Below are positions 1 through 10,078 of a stretch of DNA of 21,715 nt, in pieces; the first letter of the stretch is position 1, and every line of letters begins with the position of its first letter. The position numbers were made by a program, and so were the translations under genes. Origin of the DNA: Conidiobolus incongruus B7586 (taxonomy: Eukaryota; Entomophthoromycota; Entomophthoromycetes; Entomophthorales; Conidiobolaceae); contig JNEM01016110.1 in assembly GCA_000697335.1 (NCBI GenBank), positions 1 through 21,715 on the forward strand, written 5' to 3'. The notes beneath the pieces are model-generated. The model ran no database searches, had not been told where the DNA came from, and saw nothing but the letters and a program-made list of their open reading frames with translations.

Positions 1-2614
1 AGTGGCTAGTGGAAGGGTCCAAAATCAAGACAGACATAGTGGCTCTGGCATGAACGAATGGGAATCGCTGAACGACGTGGATAGGACCATCACTATCCTT
101 GGAACGTGGAACAAAGGTATTCAAGTAGTTGGAGTTAGGATCAGTTTCTTGGAAGTCCCACTGGGTCCACTTGACCAATTCGACATCAACAGGATTACCA
201 ATGTATTCACCATCCAATACAGTGACGGTGTGGCAAGAAGCGAGACCCATCTGAGTGAGTCTGGGGAGTTGCAATAAATCCGTGCTACCAACTTGTTCGC
301 TCTGGAACTTGGCATCGGTGTCAGGCATGGTAGGCAAAATATTGGGCAAGAATCCTTGGAGATTCAAACCTTCTTTCGTCAAAGTACCGGTTTTATCGAA
401 ACAAAAAATCTTGACTTTACCAGCAACCATAATTCTGGGTAAGTCAACACAATTAATATTGTGTTCCTTTCTAAGTCTGCCAGCGGCGACAGATTGACCA
501 CACACGAGAGCGGAGGGAAGGAGAGGACTCATAATCTGACTGATAACGAACATACCGTAGAACCATGAAGTAATATCACCGCGTCCCATGAAGTACAGAG
601 ACAAGGCAAACCCAATAATACCCCAACCTAACAAGATCAAGACAACGAGTTTCAAATGATCGTTGAAGACGAAAGAAATTTCAGAGGGGAATAAAATTCT
701 TTGGACCAAGTGGCCCTTATCAGTATTAATACCAGTAGCCAAACATAGGGCAATGACGCGAGATTGCTTAGTGTCTTCGCCAGCATTCACCTGTAAAGCG
801 GATGTACCAGAAACCAAAGTGTTAACCTTGCCAGAGGATCCTTTGTGATATACAGCCCGATCTCTGGGGATAGGGAGCTTTCTGACAGGCATAGCTTCAC
901 CAGTTAACATACTTTCGTCAACGATAACTTCACCCTGAAGCAAAACAGAATCACATGGAATAGTTTGCTTATCTTCAACGGCGAATACATCACCTGGTAC
1001 CAACTCCTTAGAATTAATTTTAACCCATTTGCCATCTCTCTTAACTTCCACTGATGAGCTGTATTCAGCCAAAGATTTGATATGTTTTTCGGATTTGACT
1101 CTTAAGTAAACACGAATTGTGGCAGAGACTAAAATCACACAAGTTTGGACTAAACCCATTTGGTAGTAGGCAAAGTAGTACCAGATCCAGAGACACATCA
1201 TCTGGTAGAGATAGAAGAATTCCGAGAATTCGCGGATAAAGGCGCGCCAGATGGGAGGGATGTAAACTGGAATGAAATTGGGACCAAATAGTTCCAATTC
1301 GTTTTGAGCGGTCTTGGTATCCAAACCTTCGATCTTGTCCAATAATTCGCTGTGAGTTAAATCGATGTTAGCATTGTGGGGTTCGAAATGGTGGGTGGTT
1401 TGATTAAAGAGATATCTTGAGCAGCGGAAGTCAAAGTACTTTCTACCAGAGCGAGTGTGTTTGATATGAGAGGTATGCACTTGAAGATCAGACCCCAAAG
1501 TAGTAATAACCTTGTGATGAAGTTGCTTGAAGTTAGTAAGCCATTGAGGTTCATTCTCCATCATCACAACACTGTCAGGTTTTCTTTCAATTTGAATCAC
1601 ATCAGCATTCTGAGTGGGACATCTAATTCTAAAAGCATTTCTCATGCGATCCTGGTAGAAATTGTTAATAACTAACCAAACTGTGGTGAACACCCAAACG
1701 GTCACAAAAATCTTGGATGATAAATCAGAGGTGAAGAAGACGCCGTAAGCAACTCCAGTGATTCCGGCGTAGTAGTCGGCAACAATAATGGCCAGCACTA
1801 ATATCCAAGCGATTGAGACGAGATGGGTGTTGAAGTAAAGAATGGTGCCAACAAAGTTGTTTTTGTATCCTTCCATACGGAAGAGTAAGCTTTGATCTTC
1901 GCTGGTCTGACTGTCATTTTCCCATAATCCATGATCACTTTTCACATTGACTTTACTTTGAGGGCGAGGAGGTCTAGGTACTGTAGCCTCAGCATAAGTC
2001 TTATAACCAAACCAAAGTGAAAATAAAAGAGCCTGAATACTGACGACACCATAGAAAGCGAGGAAAATGGGCTCAGTAAAGGTGATGACCGGATCAGGAG
2101 GCAAGGGACACTGTAACCACATAAAATCAGTGGTGGGAGTCGTTGACCAAGTGGCCCAGGTATCCTCCTTCAACTTGAATTTATTAGCACAAGCAGCTTC
2201 CACCATCTGGGTCCTATTAGCTGGTACCAATTGGTAAACGGTAGCCTTCATCCCTAGTGTACATGGCACATAATTGGATGATTCGCCACATCCACAAAGG
2301 GAGAGGATACCATCACAGGAGTCACGACACTCGCCATCCCCACAATAAGTTTTACCAGCGGGACAGCTTGGTCGAAAAGCCTCGGGACATTGCCCAATAT
2401 CTTTGACACATAGCTGGGGACAGTCAGCTTCCCAAAGCGTTTGTAAAGGGCATACTTGGCCGTTCAAATCGAAATCATTTACTAAACAGAAAATAAAAAA
2501 GGATTAAAGTGAGTTTAACCAGATGGCATGGATTAATATACCTGTATTAAAAGAGGGAATAGCAACCAAACCACACACGAGGGTAGCAACGCTCACAACC
2601 CAACCAAAAGACAT
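1..2614 (-). CDS. P5-type (P5B-like) cation/polyamine-transporting ATPase, N-terminal 851 residues, C-terminus off window
   Basis: Reading the minus strand from the ATG at 2614, with one intron (2541-2482), gives 851 codons with no stop, running off the left edge. P-type ATPase landmarks lie in the right order: actuator loop TGE at residues 551-553, an M4 motif SPLLP at 676-680, the phosphorylated aspartate D720 in FCFDKTGTLT, and a nucleotide-domain MSV motif near the edge. The stretch PRIMVAGKVKIFCFDKTGTLT-type context is typical of P5 pumps, and P5B members (ATP13A2/Ypk9 kin) move polyamines or cations across endolysosomal or vacuolar membranes. Residues 1-20 look like a signal peptide. 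Residues 35-149 carry 13 cysteines and an NRT sequon. Hydrophobic segments lie near 161-183, 238-260, 279-299, 445-490, 632-660 and 665-687. The family is usually 1100-1300 residues, so roughly 300-400 are missing off the window. No ATG lies upstream in frame before a TAA. GC is clearly higher than in the flanking DNA. Confidence 0.93.
2482..2541 (-). other. 60-bp spliceosomal intron of the ATPase gene
   Basis: On the minus strand the exon ends ...AATACAG and the intron starts GTATAT; it ends with a pyrimidine-rich TTCTGTTTAG. Removing it joins exon 1 (73 bases, 24 codons plus one base) to exon 2 in phase 1 and restores a continuous reading frame that begins with a hydrophobic signal-like peptide. 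The short length is usual for fungal introns. Boundaries are inferred from consensus and frame, not from RNA data. Confidence 0.85.
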
Positions 2615-3941
2615 ATCCAAGTTGGGTCTAATATTTAGACAATTAAACAGACTTTAAATTATATAAACAAAGAGTAAAGACCAATTAAATCGATAAATTA
2701 TTCAATTCGATTAACCTATTAAATTTCGTAGATAATTGTAATCCTCTGCATAACTGACATACATACTACTTATATACTAATAAATCCCATAACAGTATGA
2801 TCACTGACAACTGGCATTTGCATCTGGTGACTTGAGTAACTCATATTTTATCACTTTCATTTATTTTCTCCCAAATTTTTCACTTAATTACTCATCTCCA
2901 CAATTTCAAAATAATTCACAATTTCCACTTTAAATCAAAACATAGTAATAATCAATTCTCTCAGAAAAATTTGGTCATGGGAATTTAGGAGGAGGTGAAA
3001 TGCATAATTGGATTGAAAATTTAAATTTGCATTAATTGAATATTGTCCGAAACAATTTACTTTATAAATTATTCAATAATTTTTAGTCCAATAAATTAAT
3101 TTATTTGCTTGATTTTAAATTTATAAATTTTTTTCTTGACGTTTTTAACCTTGATTTATTGATTAAACTTTTTTTATGCTTTAGAGTTAAACCAATTGAT
3201 AAAAACTTCTGATAGAATATATGATGTCTTGCTAAGTTAATTCAAATTTATTATGACTAAACAACTTAAATCAAATTCCATAAACCCTCAGATTCTTTTA
3301 GAATATTGACAATAATTAACCCTGAAGCAATCAAAATTTTCAATTATGCTAATTTAAATTTTAATTGATATCAATATAAATTAATATTTTTTTCAAATTT
3401 TCATATTACATTCATTAAACTTGAAGTGCCTGGAATGTTAACATCATATTGCAAAATTTATCAATTGGAAGAATTTTTGAACTTTAATAGCTAATTAGAA
3501 TTGGTGATTTTATAAATATTCCAAAAGTTTATATATCAAGTAGAATTAAATTGTTAATTCAAAGCTTCTCACTTTAAACTATGAAAATCTTATATCCCCC
3601 ACACCAAAAATCTAGTTTAATTAACCCTTAGCAATATTTTCGAAATTAACTTAAAATATAAAGTATTAAAAATAATTCATCATTCAACCACAGATCAGAA
3701 CTATAATCATGAGAAAAATTAGGGTAATTAGAATTGAGGCATGGAGTTAAGAACCAATTAAAATTGGGAATTGGTGATCGCGTAATGGTAGTTTCGATAT
3801 AAATAAATTGGCAAGGTGGACGTGCTTTTTATAGAAAAAATTGAACTATTTTGTCAGGTTATAAATTGACAACTGGCAATTTTTGAGTTATCCCTTCTGA
3901 TTATTTGTTTTTCAGGACTATGGGATCATTGGCTAATCGAA
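2615..3941. other. AT-rich 5' intergenic region upstream of the ATPase gene
   Basis: No open frame of note on either strand, no tRNA-like box and no long repeat were recognised. The part nearest 2614 should hold the ATPase leader and promoter. A small patch with more G and C (about 3710-3830) shows no coding frame. CpG dinucleotides are present here, unlike the region right of 8050. Confidence 0.5.
2769..2776 (-). promoter_or_regulatory. possible TATA box of the ATPase gene
   Basis: The minus strand reads TATATAAG about 155-160 bases before the ATPase ATG, in a setting (GTATATAAGTAG) that stands out a little from the surrounding A/T. In DNA this AT-rich such a match is expected often by chance, so it is only a candidate. 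Confidence 0.22.
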
Positions 3942-4260
3942 TGCATTATTCCACCAAATATATTATACAACGCAGCTAAGAGTTGCGCTTTAAATGGCAT
4001 ATGACATTCAGCTCTGAAGAATAGATCTTGTTTAATCCTAGCATCGTTCCCAATGACCAGTATGGGACAATTCAGAACACCTCCAAATAATCCGACCTCC
4101 AAATCGGCAATTTACTATGATAAATGGAATGTGACTATGGTGATTAAAAAACCTTTCCAAAACCATAGGATGAAATCAATTGTCAATGAAAGTTGGCTAT
4201 TTTTCTTTAGTAATATCGTTTCATTATAAATCGTGGGATTAAGTATGATTTAATATTACA
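3942..4260 (-). pseudogene. unidentified coding-like island, possibly a dead gene fragment
   Basis: The stretch is richer in G and C than its surroundings. Its minus strand holds one reading frame of about 105-115 codons that ends with TGA at about 3942-3944, broken only by an adjacent TAG TAA pair near 4116-4121. Those two could derive from CAG CAA by C-to-T change. The last half reads like protein, with NCPILVIGNDARIKQD and ECHMPFKAQLLAALYNIFGG. I do not recognise the family. No start codon or convincing splice site opens the frame, so it is either a terminal fragment of a decayed host gene or chance. No function is proposed. Confidence 0.3.
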
Positions 4261-7135
4261 CTCATATTATCAAACTTGTTTTATTAATTAATTTAAATTG
4301 AATTTTTTTAATGTTAAAAATTGGTGTGATCAAAAACCTTTGAGAATCATTTGGCCTAGCTAAATCCTAATTTACTGCGGTCAATCCTCTGGTCAAAATA
4401 CAGGAATTTTTTTTCAGGATTGCCAATTATTAATTATGACTATACAAAATTGATGGTCAAACTAATAAAATGGTTTTAAATTAAAAGCTTTATTATTTAC
4501 ATTATTTTTTGACTTAAACTTTCAAAGAATTGAATGTTGCAGTTATGCATATGTCTATAATCCATGATTGCCTTAAAAAGAAAAGAAGCAAATTAAAAAG
4601 TTCTAAAAATTACTTGATAGAATAAATTTTAAATTGTCAAAAATATAGAATTTTAAAATTTTATAATATTAAGATTAATTCTCAATGGATTATCAATATC
4701 TGCTTGTGCTATTTGCATAAAAAGATTAAGCAAGTTCATACAATTGAAGATGTTTAAGAATGGTATCCGACATTATTCACTAGTTAATCTATAAACAATA
4801 GATCCTAATTTCAAAATATAAACGATAACCATAAGATATCAATAATATTTAATGTTAATGTATTATTTATAATCTAATTTTCACTATTGATATATTGAAA
4901 TCAACATTAGTAGTTTAAATCCCATTAACTATTTTAGAACAATTTTCAAAACTAATTAATATTTGATAGCATTGTTTAGAATCGATAAAAATAATTTATC
5001 TGTTTTTTAAACATTATTCAATATTTTATAGTATCCTTTATTTTTATAGAATATATATTAGCAAATAATTCAACAAAAAGTTAGAAAATTTTATTTAGAA
5101 ACGGATTGGAACTCATAAATCGTGATCTTATCTATCAATTTAAATATCTTTTCATTAGGTTTCCTCCATCTTTAATTGCAAAATTTAAATTTTGTGTATG
5201 GGGAAATTTTAAAATTAATTATTGTAACTTATCTTCTAAAGTTGTTGAAAATGAATATTTATGATATAATAAAAAATTTACAAGTATTTTCAAATAGGCA
5301 TTATTTCCAATATAAAAAATATATTTTTTTCCTATCTTGATAACATTATTTTTTTTCTTTAAAACTACTTTCGGAATTATTCTTTAATAATTTCCTAATT
5401 GGTGAATATTCCCAATTCCAGAATTATTTAAAGTTACACCAAAATATAGGTTTGAAGTGAAAAGAATTTCAGTAAGCTATTTGGCATTTTGAAATGTATT
5501 TATATTATATTCCTTGTAGAAGATTGGCTTAGTATTGACATAAACTGAAAGAAAAGGACATATTGCTCTTGTATTTCGACCCAATATTGAATTAATGGTA
5601 TATTTTTATTAGACTGATTTGCTCTGGTTTGGGTATATTTCATGCTAAAAATAGTGTATTTTAGATAATTATAGAGTTATGTCAATAATTGCTAGTATTA
5701 TAAGAATAACGGTATCCCAGTTTATAAACTTAATATGAAAATTATTATATCAAATGAATTGAATAAATATTTACTACGAAAATCTAAAAAACTCAGCAAT
5801 TTTCCTATCACTAGACCTTAAATTTCACTATATAATTTCAAGCCATTAAAAGGATAATGAATAAAGCTTCCAAAATAATGGATCACACATGGCTGCCATG
5901 ATCCAATTCAATTAATATTTTATTAAATCATCCACTCACAATGGATTTTTTTAAATTAACCATTTTAAATTCTGGATCGCTAATGTACATTCAGTAACAA
6001 CTATCCATTTTCAATTTTTTGTGGGGTAATCAATGAAATGAATTCAAAAAATTTTTAAAAAAAATTCTCTAAATGATATGATATTAAATCATATTCTAAT
6101 CATTGTACATTTGGGATAAATTATTTGGAAAAAATTTCTTTAATATTTTTCATAATTAGTTTCAATTGATTTTGAAGAATAATGATTATTTTTATGAGGA
6201 TAAAATTAATTAATTACGTATTATAATAAATTAAGGTTTAGTATGAAATGTCTAATACAGACTTGTTAAAATTTAATCAAACAAGATGAACAATATAACA
6301 TTTTCTCTTTTTCAAACTGTTTTGTAATTTCTCGTCAAAAAATTTAAAATATATAATTTCAAAGAATGTGTTCATTTGGAATATTTTCATTCACTAATTA
6401 ACAATATATATTATTCGATAATTAATAATATATATTTTATATTTCAAGGATATAAAAGAGATATTTTTTTAAAATTATTGAATTTCTAAATTCAAACAAA
6501 ATCTCCAAACATTTGGAAACAAAGTTATTACAATATAAATCTAATCGAAATGACCAATATTTATAAATATTAGTATTGAACCTACAATAATTATGCTATC
6601 ACATTTTTATCTTTAATCATATAAAAATTTTTCACAAAATAAAATTGGATTAAATATAAAACTGATGGAATATTTTAAACTTATTTTGTATAATAACTAC
6701 CAAAAAGAATCGAATTATACATTATCTATTTTATTAATTTAAAAGTGATAACATTGTTAAAAAGAGGATTGATAATAGATCATTAAAATCACAATCAACT
6801 CTTTCCATTCCTAGTATTCATTAGTTTTACTGTATCATATATATATATATAATACGCCTAGTTTTAATCCTTTATCCACAATTTTCATAATAGATTCACC
6901 AATACAATATTTTACTATAGTAACATTAATAGAATATCATTGCTGGAGTTATGTCAATCTTATTAAAAAATTCTAAAATAAGAAACAAATTGAAAAATAT
7001 ACAATCTGTTAATTTTTATCAAATTAGATTCCATATTATATTTGAAATGACAATTAACTTTTTTTGTCACTTGATCAAACTTCAACGTCTCAATATATAG
7101 TGGTTCAACAAGTTCATCCATTTTAAAATTATATA
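4261..7135. other. AT-rich intergenic DNA without a recognised gene
   Basis: Nothing coding was supported on either strand. Visible features are minor: a perfect ATATAT tract near 6838-6852, a short palindromic CATGGCTGCCATG around 5888-5900, and a slightly GC-richer patch near 4350-4440. Occasional CpG shows that this stretch has not reached the extreme state seen beyond 8250. Confidence 0.5.
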
Positions 7136-8245
7136 TTTTAACAAAATAAGGCTACAGTAAAAATAATATCATTTTAATAGTTAATAAATTCCGTGTTTTT
7201 CAATAACATAATTCCATACTAATGATTATTGTTTAACCACTTTACACAGGTTTATATAATTTATCTTCAAAATCATGCCCTTAATTTTGATGTAAAGTTG
7301 AAATGTTATCAAACCACTTTCCCCAAATAAAATTCTTCGACTTACCAAAGCAATTTATAATCACCAGGATTCATAATTGGTGAATATAGTAGATGTAGCG
7401 ATAAAGACAAGTTCTTTCCAATAAACAGATCTTTGATGATTTCTGTTACACGTATATTATTATTGTTATTATAAAAAATAAATGGTTTTTAATTGAATTT
7501 TTCTTATACTGATTTAACACATTAGTTTTTGAAACTTAAAAGATATTCAATTATTATAATTTTATTTCTGTAGTAATAATTAGTGGAATATTATAATATT
7601 AATATCTACACCTAATATAATATTTGTTTTTTGTCAAATAATTCCTGTTTTGGAATTTATAATTGTGGTTCTGTTTTTTTGACCCAATCGCTCCTTTTAT
7701 TTCTTGGTAATTGATTATATATTGGAATCCATGATTGTTCTATTGAAATAATTATTTCACCACTATGAGATAAGGATTATAATGATATAAGTTTCTATTA
7801 TCTATATATATTCTCTTACCTATATAATTTTTAATCAAAGTATAAAGTGTCCATATTCTTAATTTTTAACTAATTTGAAATTATCGTTTAATAAAGTGAT
7901 ATTAGACTTAATATAGAGATTGTGAAATTCATTTGCTGAAGCATATAGGTGATTTTTGAAGTACTTTTTAATTTTATTTATATCACTTTAGTTAACTATC
8001 GATTTAAGGTGGCTTAAACAAGGAAAGTCTTTTACGTCAAACCTTCCCGCTTTAAGTTAATTAAATCAACTTGAGATATTATGCTTTGAAAGCACTTTGT
8101 TACAAGTTATTACTTGGAGATTTTTGTGAATGGTTAATATAGAATGTTTATTATAATATGATGTTTTGATAAATACTCTTTGTTTAATTTAGGTAAAATT
8201 TGTAATTTTGTAATTTTCAGTCATTTTATATTTTGTTGAAAATCT
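7136..8245 (-). mobile_element. mariner-type DNA transposon relic, copy A
   Basis: The minus strand keeps mariner transposase landmarks in order and at normal spacing. An N-terminal NKVLSK block followed by GRFDVKDFP lies at about 8101-8010. A SWIPIYN block followed by NKRSDWVKK (the usual KRxxWVK) lies at about 7740-7680. HLLYSP..NPGDY lies at about 7395-7355, then a GKWFDNI block before a TAA at 7281-7283. The blocks fall in different frames, so frameshifts are present. By alignment to copy B, the first catalytic Asp reads Glu and the second reads Asn, while the third (in GDY) remains. Candidate ends are TTTTAACAAAATA at about 7139 and the inverted TTTTCAACAAAATA near 8243, but no clean TA duplication is seen. 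Spacing of the blocks matches copy B within about 25 bases. Confidence 0.72.
7281..8125 (-). pseudogene. mariner transposase pseudogene (copy A), DD34D family, frameshifted
   Basis: This is the protein-coding part of copy A. Mariner transposases cut and paste the element at TA sites using three aspartates with 34 residues between the last two. Here the second Asp position reads Asn (AAT, one G-to-A step from GAT), the first reads Glu-Gln-Ser-Trp where copy B has Asp-Glu-Ser-Trp, and the last interval is two residues short. At least one frame change lies between the GDY block and the GKWFDN block, and another between the N-terminal block and the SWIPIYN block. It cannot encode an active enzyme. 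The N-terminal half between about 7750 and 8000 is poorly recognisable. Confidence 0.68.
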
Positions 8246-9034
8246 CCTAAAAAGCTATATTATATATAATGAATATAAGGAATGATTAAATCACTTATTA
8301 TAATTTGAAATAATGCTAAAATGATAGTAACATAATTATCATTCTTATCATAATATTTGATATAAATATAGGAAATTATTTTTTAAAGTATTAGATATTA
8401 TTTAATCAAAAATAAATCAAATTAAATCATATATTTTTTAATATTAATAAATTCATTTTAAAAAGGTATTACTTAGAACTTAAAGTAATATATTCAAGCA
8501 CTACCTTATATTTACTTAAATAACAAATTTAAAAAGACATAAAAATCTTACATAAGCCATATATATAATGAACATAATTATATAATATAATAATAATAGA
8601 TGAATATTTTTATTAATATAAATATTGTTAAATTATAAGTTTTCAAATTTCTTATAGAAAAATATCATAATAAATTTTTTTAATAAATCAAGTAATTTAC
8701 CATTTTAAGGCTAATTTAATCTTTTTAATAAAATTAATTTTATTAATAAATATGTTTTTTTCTCTCAATTCTTACTAATTTCCTGATTTTATTAATTATA
8801 AAAATTTCTTATAATTGAGACTATTCTTAATAATATTGTATTATATATAAGTATTATTTATTTTTTTAATATATATATTTTAAATAATTTATTTAAATCT
8901 TAAATAAATTCATTAATATATTAAAGTCATTATATCATCAATAATTAAAAACTTCCTTTATATTATATTAATTTTATTCTTTATTATTATTACAGATAAA
9001 ATTATTATTTATCTTTATTTATCTATAATATTAA
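8246..9034. other. extremely AT-rich, CpG-free DNA between mariner A and the MITE
   Basis: Long A/T runs with very few G or C and no CG dinucleotide. No gene, RNA or repeat unit was recognised. It may be decayed transposon sequence too degraded to identify. Confidence 0.5.
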
Positions 9035-9036
9035 TA

Positions 9037-9395
9037 CACTGACCTGCAAAAGTGAGTCATAAAATCAAAAACACCTATATTTTTACTAATAACTTGATTA
9101 ATATTTAATGAAATAAACTTAAATTAAATAATTAAAATCTATTATATTTATTAATTGTTAAATATATCCCCTTATCTCAAAAACCTGCAAATTTATGACT
9201 CACCTTGGTTAAATATTAAGGGTTAATATTTTTGCTAATAGTTTACTAAATATATCTAAATATATTTATCTATTATTAAATAATATACCTTAATTATATA
9301 TTATAGTTTCAAGTAATCTAATATATACAATTGTTTTAGTTATTAATTAAAATATATATATTTTTGATTTTATGACTCACTTTTGCAGGTCAGTG
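9037..9395. mobile_element. 359-bp Tc1-type MITE, deletion derivative of the Tc1 element at 18933-20505
   Basis: It starts CACTGACCTGCAAAAGTG and ends with its inverse complement, with about 35 perfect terminal inverted bases followed by an imperfect extension to about 58. A TA lies on each side (9035-9036 and 9396-9397), the standard Tc1/mariner target duplication. Bases 9037-9153 match 18933-19049 of the full element and 9154-9395 match 20264-20505, both without gaps; the right arm differs at about 5 of 242 positions, all transitions. No coding capacity remains, so it would depend on a transposase supplied in trans. Confidence 0.93.
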
Positions 9396-9397
9396 TA

Positions 9398-9753
9398 TTA
9401 AAAAGATTAATTAAAATAAAATAAATATTAAAATATAAAATACTTATATTTATCCAATAAATATTATTATTAATTAAATTTTTTCAATTATTTATAATGG
9501 TTAAAATTTATAAATAAATATGTTTAGAATTATTAAAATCAAATTAGTAATATAATTTTTTTTAATTTAAACTTTAGTAATTAGTTAGAATCTATGATAA
9601 TATATAGATAATATATAAATAATAATAATTAATATATTAATATTAGATAATTACTAAATTAAATTAAATATCAAATTATTTGAAATATTTTTTTATATAT
9701 GAATCTTAGTTTTTTTAAATAGTTGACTTTTTTTTGATAAGCATAAAAAAAGC
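9398..9753. other. AT-rich DNA between the MITE and the 5' LTR
   Basis: Almost only A and T, with no recognised gene. Because the chromovirus at 9759-16183 has inserted between this stretch and the DNA right of 16188, it was once contiguous with that DNA and may be the far end of the second, minus-strand chromovirus. No repeat confirming this was seen. Confidence 0.45.
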
Positions 9754-9758
9754 TAAAA

Positions 9759-10078
9759 TGTCATATATCTATCTAATTAATCCATATATATTTACCTTTT
9801 ATATTAGTTTACCTATAATTTACCTCTTATCTTACTTTCCCTTAAATTAATCCATTATTATCCTAATATAAAAAGGGAGGAATTATAACAGGGATCTATT
9901 TATCTACTTATCTATCTATTTATTCATTTATTAATCTACCTAATTACCTAGCTATAACTCTAAGTTTTTATCAAAAATTTCCAATAAAACTTTATAACTA
10001 TATTTTAATCCTATAACTTACCAATAATCCAATTTAATTTCATATAATTTTCCTAATTTCTAATATTAAAATAATTTA
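9759..10078 (+). repeat. 5' LTR of chromovirus element I
   Basis: Starts TGTCATATATC and aligns along its whole length, nearly without gaps, to the 3' LTR at 15865-16183 and, inverted, to the solo LTR at 14778-15125. It contains degenerate TATC/TATT tetranucleotide repeats near 9898-9935. The plus strand is poor in G. Confidence 0.93.

Noticed and set aside
2-1675. Several short open frames (plus strand at 2-277, 255-497, 663-848 and 1457-1675; minus strand at 121-315 and 1357-1554)
   Set aside because: They are antisense or out-of-frame shadows of the continuous P5 ATPase frame, which carries the family motifs.
5885-5902. Short palindrome around CATGGCTGCCATG as an operator or insertion end
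   Set aside because: Single, short, with no partner repeat or nearby gene; chance is sufficient.
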